Both the position numbers and the translations under genes were made by a program. From positions 7,897 through 71,896 of the forward strand of contig PMOQ01000106.1 of the NCBI GenBank assembly GCA_003161255.1: DNA of 64,000 bases. The letters run 5' to 3'. This stretch comes from Acidimicrobiaceae bacterium (GTDB taxonomy: Bacteria; Actinomycetota; Acidimicrobiia; Acidimicrobiales; RAAP-2). The notes under the pieces are model-generated. The model was not told the origin of the DNA and ran no database searches. It was given only the letters and a program-made list of their open reading frames with translations. Shown here piece after piece: positions 27,728 to 36,438 of the stretch. How positions within the stretch are numbered: the first letter of the stretch is position 1; each line of letters starts with the position of its first letter.

Positions 27728-30700
27728 GTGCTCACGCCGGTCGAAGAGGAGATCGTGACCAGATTCGTCGGGCCGACGACCTTCAGCCGGGGACGGGCCT
27801 ATGCCCGCCAGGGGGCGGTGCGAAGCAGTCAGTGGACGAACGACGGCACACGCCTGTTTGGCGAGGTCCAGGGCGGGGACCGATCTCCGTATGCGGTCTC
27901 GATCGTCGTGACCCGATCGCCGTCGGACCGCATTGTCGCGATCGATGCCGCCTGCAGCTGCCCGGTCGAGATCAACTGCAAGCACGCCGTTGCGCTGCTC
28001 ATTGCCGCCGCCCCGCAGTGCGCGCCATCGGATCTTGACCCTGTAGCCACTGGCGAGGAGCCTGTCGTTCGAATCGTCGGCGGCGCGAGGCCAGCCAAAG
28101 GGCTTCCGGCCGGCACCGATCGATGGCCTGGTGTCCAGCCGGTCAAGAAGGCGCCCAGCTGGGAGGCCCCCCTGCATGCAGTGGTTGGTGGAACCGAGTC
28201 GGGTGCTTTCGAGTCAGAGCCAGCTGAGATCGGGCTCCAGTTCGAGCTGGTCATGACCTCGCCTCCGAGCACGTCGCGATCGAGCGCACCGACGTCGGGG
28301 ATCCGGGTTCGACCGGTCGTCCGGAACCACACCGACAACTGGGTTAGGACCGGAATCTCGTGGTCGAGGCTCGACTACTTCACCTACGGGCGATCGGTGC
28401 GCGGCCGAACGGCTGGACACCTGATGATTCTCACCGAGCTCTTGGCGTTGAGCCGGTTGTCCACCCGTGGGTACTACTACAGCGCAACGCCCGATGCGGT
28501 CTGGCTTCAGACGATCAACAGCCGGCGGCTCTGGGACCTGCTCATCGAGGCCCGAGACCTCCGGCTGCCGCTGCTCGGATTCGGGCGCCATGCCGTGCCA
28601 GTCGACCTTCGAGCACGGCCAGCGCGGGTCACCATCGACGTGACCCGTGTCGACTCGGGTCTCGAGCTCCGACCTCATGTCCGGATCGACGACGAGGACG
28701 TGCCTCTGGCGTCGTCCCTCTTGATCGGAGAGTCGGCCCACGGCATCGCATGGTGGGGCGATCACCGCGGTGCGCCGGGCGGCACCGCTCATCTCGCCCT
28801 GGCCTCGCTTGCTGCACCGGTGGACGTCGGCCTTCGTGCCTTCCTTCGATCCGAACCGGTGGGAGTGCCACGACGCGACGAGGAGCGGTTCCTGCGCGAC
28901 TTCTATCCGAAGTTGGTGCGCCGGGTCGATGTGCGCTCGAGCGACCAATCCGTCGATCTTCCCGAGCTGCCCCAGCCCACCCTGGTGCTTACCGTCAAGC
29001 AATTCGATGCCCATCGGGTCGAGCTGAGGTGGGCTCGAGGGGCCGCGGGACTCGAGTGGAGAGAGCCGCTCTGGGCCGCGTCAAAGGGCACCGGCGACCA
29101 GGCCGCCGAGAACGCCATCGTCGATGCGGTGATGAGGGTGGTCGGCTCCGTCCCCGAGTTGCTCGAGACCACGCTCCTCGGTGAACGCCTCGCCCAGGAG
29201 GTCTGCCTCGAAGGAATGTCGGCCGTGATGTTCGTCTCCGAGCTTCTCCCAGCCCTGCTGGACGTCGACGGCGTGGAGATCAAGCAGGACGGCACGGCCC
29301 TTGAGTATCGAGAGGTCCTCGAGGCACCGACCGTGCGTCTCGGAGGTTCGGAGTCGAGCGAGAGGGACTGGTTCGACCTGTCGGTCACGGTCAGCGTGGA
29401 CGGCGAGGATGTCCCGTTCGCCGACCTCTTCGTGGCCCTGGCTGAGGGACGGTCGCATCTCATCCTTCCATCAGGGACGTACTTCTCGCTCGACCGCGAC
29501 GAGCTGCGTCAGCTCGCTGAGCTCATCGCAGAGGCGCGCTCACTGGGCGAGGTGTCCGGCGACAGCATCCGCCTCAGCCGATTTCAGGCCAGCCTCTGGG
29601 AGGACCTGCAACGCCTTGGGGTGGTCAGTGCTCAGGCCCGCGACTGGGAGGCCTCGGTGCGAGCGCTCAGCGAGGCCAGCAACCGGATCGAGCACGCCGT
29701 GCCCGACGGCCTCGATGCCACCCTCCGGCCCTATCAGCTGACCGGCTTCAACTGGTTGGCCTACCTGTACGAGCACCGGCTCGGCGGCGTGCTGGCCGAT
29801 GACATGGGGCTCGGGAAGACCATCCAGGCGCTGGCGCTGATGTGCCACACCAAAGAACATGGGCTCGCCCGGTCCCCGTACTTGGTGGTGGTCCCGACGA
29901 GCGTCGTCGGGAACTGGGCGTCCGAGTGCCGCCGGTTCGCTCCGGAGCTCCGCCCGGTCATGGTCACCGAGACCGAGGCTCGCCGGGGCGTCGCTCTCCG
30001 AGCGATCGCCGCCGACGTCGACCTCGTCATCACCTCCTATGCCCTCTTCCGCATCGAGTACGACGACTACGCCGCGCTCGATTGGGCCGGGCTGTTCCTC
30101 GACGAGGCCCAGTTTGCGAAGAACCGGACCTCGAAGGCATACCAGCGGGCCAAGATGCTGCCCGCTCCGTTCAAGGTGGCCATGACGGGGACGCCGATCG
30201 AGAACAATTTGATGGAACTGTGGTCGTTGCTGTCGATCACAGCACCAGGGCTCTTCACCAATCCCGACCGCTTCACGGATCACTACCGGACGCCGATCGA
30301 GAAGAAGGGGGACGCCGAGCGTCTGGCGCAGCTGCGCCGGCGTGTCCGTCCGCTGATCCTGCGCCGGACCAAGGACCAGGTCGTCCGGGACCTACCGCAG
30401 AAGCAGGAACAGGTCCTCGAGCTCGAACTCAATTCGAAGCACAAGAGGCTTTACCAGACCTACCTGCAACGGGAGCGTCAGAAGGTCCTCGGACTGTTGG
30501 GAGACATGCAGAGGAACCGATTCGAGATCTTCCGGTCGCTCACACTGCTGCGCCAGGCAAGCCTCGACATGTCGTTGGTCGACTCCAAGCACGCCAAGGT
30601 TCCTTCAACCAAGCTCGACGCTCTCATGAAAATGCTCGATGACATCGTGGCCGACGGGCACCGGGTGTTGGTATTCAGCCAGTTCACCCGCTTCCTCAAC

Positions 30701-31108
30701 TTGGCCCGAGAGCGAATTCTCCACTCAGGGATCGAGTACTGCTACCTGGATGGGAGGACGCGCAAACGCGATGACGTCATCTCAGGCTTTCGGACAGGTA
30801 CGGCTCCCGTGTTCCTCATCAGCTTGAAAGCCGGTGGGTTCGGGCTCAACCTGACCGAGGCTGACTATTGCATCATCCTCGACCCGTGGTGGAACCCTGC
30901 CATCGAGGCTCAGGCCGTGGACCGCATCCATCGGATTGGCCAGGCGAAGAAGGTCATGGTCTACCGCTTGGTGGCCAAGGACACCTTGGAGGAGAAGGTC
31001 ATGGCCCTCAAGGCGAAAAAGGGTGCTCTGGTCGCCAGCGTCATGGACTCCGGCGACTTCGAATCCGGTACGATGACCGCGGCCGACATTCAGGAGCTGT
31101 TGACCTGA
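27728..31108 (+). CDS. SWIM zinc-finger SNF2 family DEAD/DEAH helicase
   Basis: CSCPVEINCKHAVALL SWIM; DDMGLGKTIQALALM Walker A; LDEAQFAKN; VFSQFTRFLNLARERI; GFGLNLTEADYCIILDPWWNPAIEAQAVDRIHRIGQ. Confidence 0.93.
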   Translation: MLTPVEEEIVTRFVGPTTFSRGRAYARQGAVRSSQWTNDGTRLFGEVQGGDRSPYAVSIVVTRSPSDRIVAIDAACSCPVEINCKHAVALLIAAAPQCAPSDLDPVATGEEPVVRIVGGARPAKGLPAGTDRWPGVQPVKKAPSWEAPLHAVVGGTESGAFESEPAEIGLQFELVMTSPPSTSRSSAPTSGIRVRPVVRNHTDNWVRTGISWSRLDYFTYGRSVRGRTAGHLMILTELLALSRLSTRGYYYSATPDAVWLQTINSRRLWDLLIEARDLRLPLLGFGRHAVPVDLRARPARVTIDVTRVDSGLELRPHVRIDDEDVPLASSLLIGESAHGIAWWGDHRGAPGGTAHLALASLAAPVDVGLRAFLRSEPVGVPRRDEERFLRDFYPKLVRRVDVRSSDQSVDLPELPQPTLVLTVKQFDAHRVELRWARGAAGLEWREPLWAASKGTGDQAAENAIVDAVMRVVGSVPELLETTLLGERLAQEVCLEGMSAVMFVSELLPALLDVDGVEIKQDGTALEYREVLEAPTVRLGGSESSERDWFDLSVTVSVDGEDVPFADLFVALAEGRSHLILPSGTYFSLDRDELRQLAELIAEARSLGEVSGDSIRLSRFQASLWEDLQRLGVVSAQARDWEASVRALSEASNRIEHAVPDGLDATLRPYQLTGFNWLAYLYEHRLGGVLADDMGLGKTIQALALMCHTKEHGLARSPYLVVVPTSVVGNWASECRRFAPELRPVMVTETEARRGVALRAIAADVDLVITSYALFRIEYDDYAALDWAGLFLDEAQFAKNRTSKAYQRAKMLPAPFKVAMTGTPIENNLMELWSLLSITAPGLFTNPDRFTDHYRTPIEKKGDAERLAQLRRRVRPLILRRTKDQVVRDLPQKQEQVLELELNSKHKRLYQTYLQRERQKVLGLLGDMQRNRFEIFRSLTLLRQASLDMSLVDSKHAKVPSTKLDALMKMLDDIVADGHRVLVFSQFTRFLNLARERILHSGIEYCYLDGRTRKRDDVISGFRTGTAPVFLISLKAGGFGLNLTEADYCIILDPWWNPAIEAQAVDRIHRIGQAKKVMVYRLVAKDTLEEKVMALKAKKGALVASVMDSGDFESGTMTAADIQELLT

Positions 31109-31232
31109 CCGGTCGATCTCGAGCACATCGAGCGCTAGGCGGCCATCCGTGCAGCGATGCCGTTAGGTCAATAGAGATCCAGGTCAGCGGACACGGACGG
31201 GATTCTCGGCACCGACAGGCCGCTACCCGTGT

Positions 31233-31268
31233 GTTGACAGTTGGCAACAGGTGTTGTAGGTTGTCAAC
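31233..31268 (+). promoter_or_regulatory. consensus-like sigma-A promoter embedded in GTTG/CAAC inverted repeats
   Basis: TTGACA (31234-31239), 17-nt spacer, TAGGTT (31257-31262); GTTGACA...TTGTCAAC plus internal GTTGGCAAC. Confidence 0.6.
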
Positions 31269-31473
31269 GTAACGGATAGACCTCGGCTGGACTTCGCCGA
31301 GGCTCACAGGTGGCTGGTCGAATCACCTCGTCCTGGCCATCCCTGGGGGAAGGCGACGTGCCGGCGCGAAGGCCACGACTGCCTCGTATGGATCTGGTCG
31401 ACGCCGAGAGTGCCAGCCAACCACGCGAAGCAGATCCGTCGAGCGGTCTACGGCTGCGAAAGAAAAGAGGAAG

Positions 31474-32001
31474 ATGGTGACTGAGTACGAATTAACCTTG
31501 GTAGTCGACGGCGATCTCGCCGATGAGAGCGTTGCGGCCGCCCTCTTCGAGGTTGGCTGTGATGATGCAACCTTCGGCGTCAGTGACGGCATCGGATACG
31601 GCGAATTCATCCGTGAGGCCTCAACGTTCGCCGAAGCGGTGACGAGTGCGATCCACCAGGTCGAGTCCGTTGCTCCGCTTCGGGTTGTGCGGGTAGAGCC
31701 GGACGACATCGTCACGATGACCGACATCGCTGATCGACTAGATCGCACCAGGGAGAGCGTTCGATTGCTGATCGCAGGTCGACGCGGACGTGGTGGTTTC
31801 CCGTCCCCGATCTCCCGTAGTCGAGAACGAAGCCGCCTTTGGCGATGGTCGGATGTGGCCGAATGGCTTGGCCAGATGGAGCCAGAGCAAAGAGAGGCTG
31901 CTCGCTTCACTGCTGCCATTAACGCCGCCCTCGAATTGCGGCACCGATTGGGATCTATGACCGATGAGATCGCTGCGAAGGAAGTACGTGCGCTGGTTTG
32001 A
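31474..32001 (+). CDS. helix-turn-helix DNA-binding protein
   Basis: VTMTDIADRLDRTRESVRLLIAGRRGRGGFPSPI...LWRWSDVAEWL HTH-like region. Confidence 0.6.
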   Translation: MVTEYELTLVVDGDLADESVAAALFEVGCDDATFGVSDGIGYGEFIREASTFAEAVTSAIHQVESVAPLRVVRVEPDDIVTMTDIADRLDRTRESVRLLIAGRRGRGGFPSPISRSRERSRLWRWSDVAEWLGQMEPEQREAARFTAAINAALELRHRLGSMTDEIAAKEVRALV

Positions 32002-32164
32002 ATCGAAGACTGTGGTGCACGTGGTACAGGTTTCCGTGCCACCCGCAATGGGCCGAGAATGGAGAGGGGACCTGCGAATCACAGTGAGGAGCCCGCATCG
32101 ACGACAAAAGAACCCTGACTGGTGCGTGGGGAACCCTCCGAAAACCCACTCCTAAGATGGTCGG

Positions 32165-32683
32165 ATGCCGATTTATGCACTGGGCGACCGTGTGCCAAAC
32201 ATCCACCCTGACGCATTCGTCCATCCCGACGCGACAATCATCGGCGACGTTCGATTGGGACCCGAGGCCTCGGTATGGCCCGGCGCCGTCCTCCGCGGGG
32301 ACTTCGGGACTGTGATCGTCGGGGCGCGCACCTCGATCCAGGACGGGTCAGTCGTTCATGCGACACCGGAACTGGCGACCGTCGTTGGCGCGGGATGCGT
32401 AGTCGGGCACCTGGTTCATCTGGAGGGTTGCGAGATCGAAGACTCGTGTCTGATCGGGTCGAACAGCGTGGTCCTACATCGAGCCACGATCCGCACCGGC
32501 GCCACGGTTGGCGCCAGTGCCGTGGTCATCAACGGCACAGAGGTCCCTGCCGGGGCACTCGCCATCGGCATACCCGCGACTATCAAGTTGGGAGCATCGT
32601 CGGCGGCGGCAATCCGGCGCGGAGCCGATGCCTACGCCGAGAATGCCAAGCGCTACCGAGCCGAGCTTCGCCAGCTCAACTGA
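32165..32683 (+). CDS. gamma-carbonic anhydrase family / hexapeptide-repeat protein
   Basis: PGAVLRGDFGTVIVGARTSIQDGSVVHATPE...GCVVGHLVHLEGCEIEDSCLIGSNSVVL left-handed beta-helix repeats. Confidence 0.93.
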   Translation: MPIYALGDRVPNIHPDAFVHPDATIIGDVRLGPEASVWPGAVLRGDFGTVIVGARTSIQDGSVVHATPELATVVGAGCVVGHLVHLEGCEIEDSCLIGSNSVVLHRATIRTGATVGASAVVINGTEVPAGALAIGIPATIKLGASSAAAIRRGADAYAENAKRYRAELRQLN

Positions 32684-32826
32684 TCGTCCCTAGTGGAACA
32701 CTTTGCCGACTCCGTTCGCGAGCGCGGTCGCTGTTGGAGCGGGCCTGTGAGCTTCGCCGCGCCACGGTGATCCAGGCCGATGGTGTGAGGGCGGCGGCGC
32801 CGAGGGTGCCTCGGTCTTGAAGCCAT

Positions 32827-33630
32827 TCAGGGGAACGTCGTCGGGGGCAGCCGGTCACTTCGGCCCGCGACAGTGTTCATGACGCCCTCCCTCCGGGACA
32901 GGTGCGTCATGCTCTCCAGCCGCCCCGTATAGGAGACGGGCTGGTGGAGCATCCAGAGGAGACCTTCGGCGGCCACCTCGGGGGGCTCCCAGTCCCGGAA
33001 GTCGGCTTGCGGCATGTGGGCGCGTGCGCCTTCCGATCCGACCGGTGCGTCGACGCGGAAGCAGTTCATCGCGATGTGGTCGGGCGCGAGCTGCCGGGCC
33101 AGGTCAACCGTCATGCGCTCCACGCCGATCTTGGCGATCCCGTAGGAGGTCGAGGTGATGGTGACCGGGAGCGCCCGGAGGGCGACGAGGGACGAGACGT
33201 TCAGTATGCGGCCCCCGCCCGCGGTCCGGAGGTGGGGCACCGCGTGTCGGGACGCCACGAAAGGCGCGTCGAGGTTGACCGCCATGATGTGGTCATGCAC
33301 GTCGAGGGCGATTTCGAGCCCTCCGATGCCTCCGGCGGCCGCGTTGTTCACGAGGACATCCAGACGACCGAGCTCGGCCACGGTCGTCTGGATCATTTTC
33401 GCCACCTGGGTCCGGTCCGCGAGATCCACGGGGATACCGACCGCCCGGCCGCCGCCGTCGCGGATGCGGTCGACGACATCGTCGAGGGTACCCGACGTCG
33501 GCTGCGGGTGGTCTCGGGTGGATCGGGCAGCGCACGCCACGGCATATCCCTCCTTGGCGAGCGCCCGCGCCAGCGCCGCGCCAATTCCCCGACTCGCCCC
33601 GGTCACAAGGGCCACCTTCTCCACAGTCAC
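32827..33630 (-). CDS. SDR family oxidoreductase
   Basis: ALVTGASRGIGAALARALAKEGYAVACAAR, VNNAAAGGIGG, SYGIAKIGVERM. Confidence 0.9.
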   Translation of the reverse strand: MTVEKVALVTGASRGIGAALARALAKEGYAVACAARSTRDHPQPTSGTLDDVVDRIRDGGGRAVGIPVDLADRTQVAKMIQTTVAELGRLDVLVNNAAAGGIGGLEIALDVHDHIMAVNLDAPFVASRHAVPHLRTAGGGRILNVSSLVALRALPVTITSTSYGIAKIGVERMTVDLARQLAPDHIAMNCFRVDAPVGSEGARAHMPQADFRDWEPPEVAAEGLLWMLHQPVSYTGRLESMTHLSRREGVMNTVAGRSDRLPPTTFP

Positions 33631-33926
33631 GATTCGAGCCTACGGGGCGGGCCAAGCTGGATCGACTCAAGCGCGACTGCTGCACCCTCCATCGGGTGGA
33701 CAAGGGCAACGGCGCTCAGTGTGCCAACGGTCAACGCTCCTGCGTCCACCAGCCCTACACGGAGCGCCTCTTCGGAGAGGCGCTCTCCTGTTTCAGCGCT
33801 CCACAATCTCCCGTTGCTCGCGCAGGGTCGGACCGACGGACGCAAGCAGGATTCGGACCGCTGACGGCACCGAGCGACTCAAGGGGGAGCGGCGACGCGG
33901 ATCGGGGCGCATGCCGTACTAGCCGA

Positions 33927-34538
33927 TCATCCGACCAGTTTGTTCTGCTCCACGGCCGCGCTCGACAGGACCTTCTGCTGGGCTGGGGTGATCGGCACCG
34001 CGGCGCCCGTGGTGGTGGTGGACGAGGTACTACTCGCCGGCACGTTGGTGTTGAGGCCCACCACCTCCGCGATGTTGCCCCGCACCCAATAGATGAGGTA
34101 GTTGTTCGAGCCGCCGCTTCGCTCGATGGCCGAAGAACCCAATTGCTTCGGAGGGGTCCCCGAAGTCCCTGACGGCGTTCCGCTCAGAAGCGCAGCCGCG
34201 GCCTTGCTGGTGGTGCAGGCCACCACTTCTGACAACAGAGCGGTTTGGCCCGAAGCGCTCTCAAACACCTCCCGTGCGGCGTTGGGGCAGGACTTCTGGC
34301 CCGTCTTGGAGGTCGTGCTGGCCTTTGCCGCCACCTTGGTGAAGCCGGCCTTCTTCGCGTATGAAGACGGCAGAAGGTCCTTCGCCAGAGACTTGGGCGA
34401 CGCTAGCGTGCTCGCCCCGGCCGGCATTTGCGCGGCCACGGTCAGCGGTAGCACGACAACCACGGCCAGAGCGGCAAAGATTCTTCGGTTGATCGGCAAG
34501 GTGCGCCCTCCGAATCGGATCGGGATTTGCTCAGACAT
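33927..34538 (-). CDS. hypothetical exported protein
   Basis: Signal peptide RRIFAALAVVVVLPLTVAAQMPAGAS; low-complexity Ser/Thr stretch; no recognised domain. Confidence 0.65.
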   Translation of the reverse strand: MSEQIPIRFGGRTLPINRRIFAALAVVVVLPLTVAAQMPAGASTLASPKSLAKDLLPSSYAKKAGFTKVAAKASTTSKTGQKSCPNAAREVFESASGQTALLSEVVACTTSKAAAALLSGTPSGTSGTPPKQLGSSAIERSGGSNNYLIYWVRGNIAEVVGLNTNVPASSTSSTTTTGAAVPITPAQQKVLSSAAVEQNKLVG

Positions 34539-34651
34539 GTTGCCACCGATTTTTGACCCAGATGTACGGGTGACTCCTGCCGGCACGTCCGGGGACGTTT
34601 GGCTCGTGTCGTCTATGGTGCCCCAGCGCGAGGCCGATGGGAGGGGGCCCC

Positions 34652-35479
34652 ATGCAGGTGATCATCCTGGGCAGCGGAAATCCGCTCCCACATCCTGATC
34701 GAGCTGGACCATCGACGTTGGTCCGCACGTCGGCGGGTGACCTGCTCTTCGATTGTGGCCGCGGCGTGCTCATGCGGGCTGGCGCCGTTGGCTCTGGTGC
34801 CCCAGCGCTACGAGCGTTGCTGCTCACGCACCTCCACAGCGACCACATCACCGACCTCAACGACATCTACACGATGCGTTGGGTCATGTCGCTTCAACCC
34901 AACCCCTTACCCATCTACGGCCCCGTCGGGACCGCCGAAGTGGTGCGGGCCATGGAGGCGATGCTGGAGCCCGACATCGGCTACCGCATCACCCACCACG
35001 ACGACCTCAACTGGCGTCCGGTCGCAGATGTGACCGAGGTGGACCACGGGGTCATCCTCCAGGAGGGGGCGGTTCTGGTGACCGCACGGCCGACCGATCA
35101 CGCTCCGGTTCGTCCGACCGTCGGGTATCGGGTCGATGAGGGTGAGCGATCGGTCGTGATCGCCGGCGACACCGTGCCGTGCGCCGGTCTCGACGAGCTG
35201 TGCGACGGAGCCGACGTGCTCGTCCACACCGTGGTCCGCCGCGACCTGATCGAGCCCCTGGGCCTGCCGCGGCTGACCGACGTGCTCGACTACCACTCCG
35301 CAGTCCCGGATGCAGCCGAGACCGCGGCCCGAAATGGGGTGGGCACACTGCTGCTCACGCATCTCGTCCCTCCACCGGCCCCAGGCACCGAACAGGAATG
35401 GATCGACCAGGCTCTGGCGCACTTCGACGGCAAGATCGTGCTGGCGACCGACCTCTTGACCCTCGAGGTCGGCGACTGA
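34652..35479 (+). CDS. MBL-fold metal-dependent hydrolase (RNase Z-like)
   Basis: ILGSGNPLPHPDRAGPSTLV, LLTHLHSDHITDLND, VIAGDTVPC, TLLLTHLVP. Confidence 0.88.
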   Translation: MQVIILGSGNPLPHPDRAGPSTLVRTSAGDLLFDCGRGVLMRAGAVGSGAPALRALLLTHLHSDHITDLNDIYTMRWVMSLQPNPLPIYGPVGTAEVVRAMEAMLEPDIGYRITHHDDLNWRPVADVTEVDHGVILQEGAVLVTARPTDHAPVRPTVGYRVDEGERSVVIAGDTVPCAGLDELCDGADVLVHTVVRRDLIEPLGLPRLTDVLDYHSAVPDAAETAARNGVGTLLLTHLVPPPAPGTEQEWIDQALAHFDGKIVLATDLLTLEVGD

Positions 35480-35518
35480 CGGGCGGCGTCGGCCGTGCAG
35501 AGTCGGCCGTGGTGCGGA

Positions 35519-36337
35519 TCAGGCCGGGGCGACGGTGTCGATGTTCTCGCAAGCGGTGGTGATGAGTTTTGCCAACGCCTGGGCACCTATCCCGCCGATC
35601 CCGAGATGCGTGCCATCTGAGCCGAACCATTCGGGGTTGCTTGCCGCCAGGGTCGCCCAGTCGGCAATCACCGCGTTCGGGTACGCCATCACGCCGGTGT
35701 ACAGCACCTGGTTCACCTCGTCCTGCCAGGGTCGGTCGACGTGCACCGTGACAAAGACCACCCGGGGCACGTGCGCCAGGATGCTCATCATGTTGTCGAA
35801 GTCGGCGGACGTGACGGGCCCGTTGCTGCCCAAGCCGACCACGACGGTGTTCCCGAGCTGGCCGTCCGCCTTCAACTGGGCCAGCAGGGCCTCACCGGCC
35901 ACGAACTGTCGGCTCACCGCCGCGTTGACGGTTATCCCGGGGATGTCCAGCTGGAGGTCGGGGACGGCGTCCAGCATGACCGAGTCCCCGATCGCGGTGA
36001 CCGGTCCGAACACCCCAACGCTTGGTGGGGTTGCGTGAAACGTGGCCGGCGCCGATGTTGTCGTCACCGCCGGCGCCGTGGTCGGCGTCCTCGGGAGAAC
36101 GTGGGTTGGCTTGACCGAGGGAGGTAACGACGCGACCGGACCGACGGCGGAGCTACCGCAACCGGCGAGGGTGACCGCCGCGATCGCTACAGCAACGAGC
36201 AAACCTGCCACCCGATTCCGGGATTCGGTCCTCACGAATGTGGTCCGGGCAAGGCAAAACCCTAGGTCTGCCACCTCGCTCACCCGAGCCACCCATCCCC
36301 GGCGTATCAACGCCCTGATGCCCCGGTATCGACGCAC
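35519..36337 (-). CDS. SGNH hydrolase domain protein, membrane anchored/lipoprotein-like
   Basis: VTAIGDSVMLDAV block I, GLGSNGPV block III, GSDGTHLGIGGIGAQAL block V; N-terminal VTLAGCGSS lipobox-like. Confidence 0.85.
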   Translation of the reverse strand: MRRYRGIRALIRRGWVARVSEVADLGFCLARTTFVRTESRNRVAGLLVAVAIAAVTLAGCGSSAVGPVASLPPSVKPTHVLPRTPTTAPAVTTTSAPATFHATPPSVGVFGPVTAIGDSVMLDAVPDLQLDIPGITVNAAVSRQFVAGEALLAQLKADGQLGNTVVVGLGSNGPVTSADFDNMMSILAHVPRVVFVTVHVDRPWQDEVNQVLYTGVMAYPNAVIADWATLAASNPEWFGSDGTHLGIGGIGAQALAKLITTACENIDTVAPA

Positions 36338-36438
36338 CTATCAGGCGTAGGCAGCGCTTTTCGATCGTGATCACTCCGAAATAGAGTGCCCTGGGCAGAC
36401 CGAACGGCGCGCGTCCACCGAGGAACCCGGAGGCAGAC

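Noticed and set aside
27728-31108. SNF2 helicase as part of a known defense system such as DISARM or Druantia
   Set aside because: No accompanying methylase, phospholipase D, DUF1998 or nuclease gene nearby; kept only as a general accessory-region observation.
33627-33845. 72-aa ORF (- strand) upstream of the SDR gene
   Set aside because: No recognisable domain; contains the strong hairpin; could be a degraded gene fragment but not supportable as a CDS.
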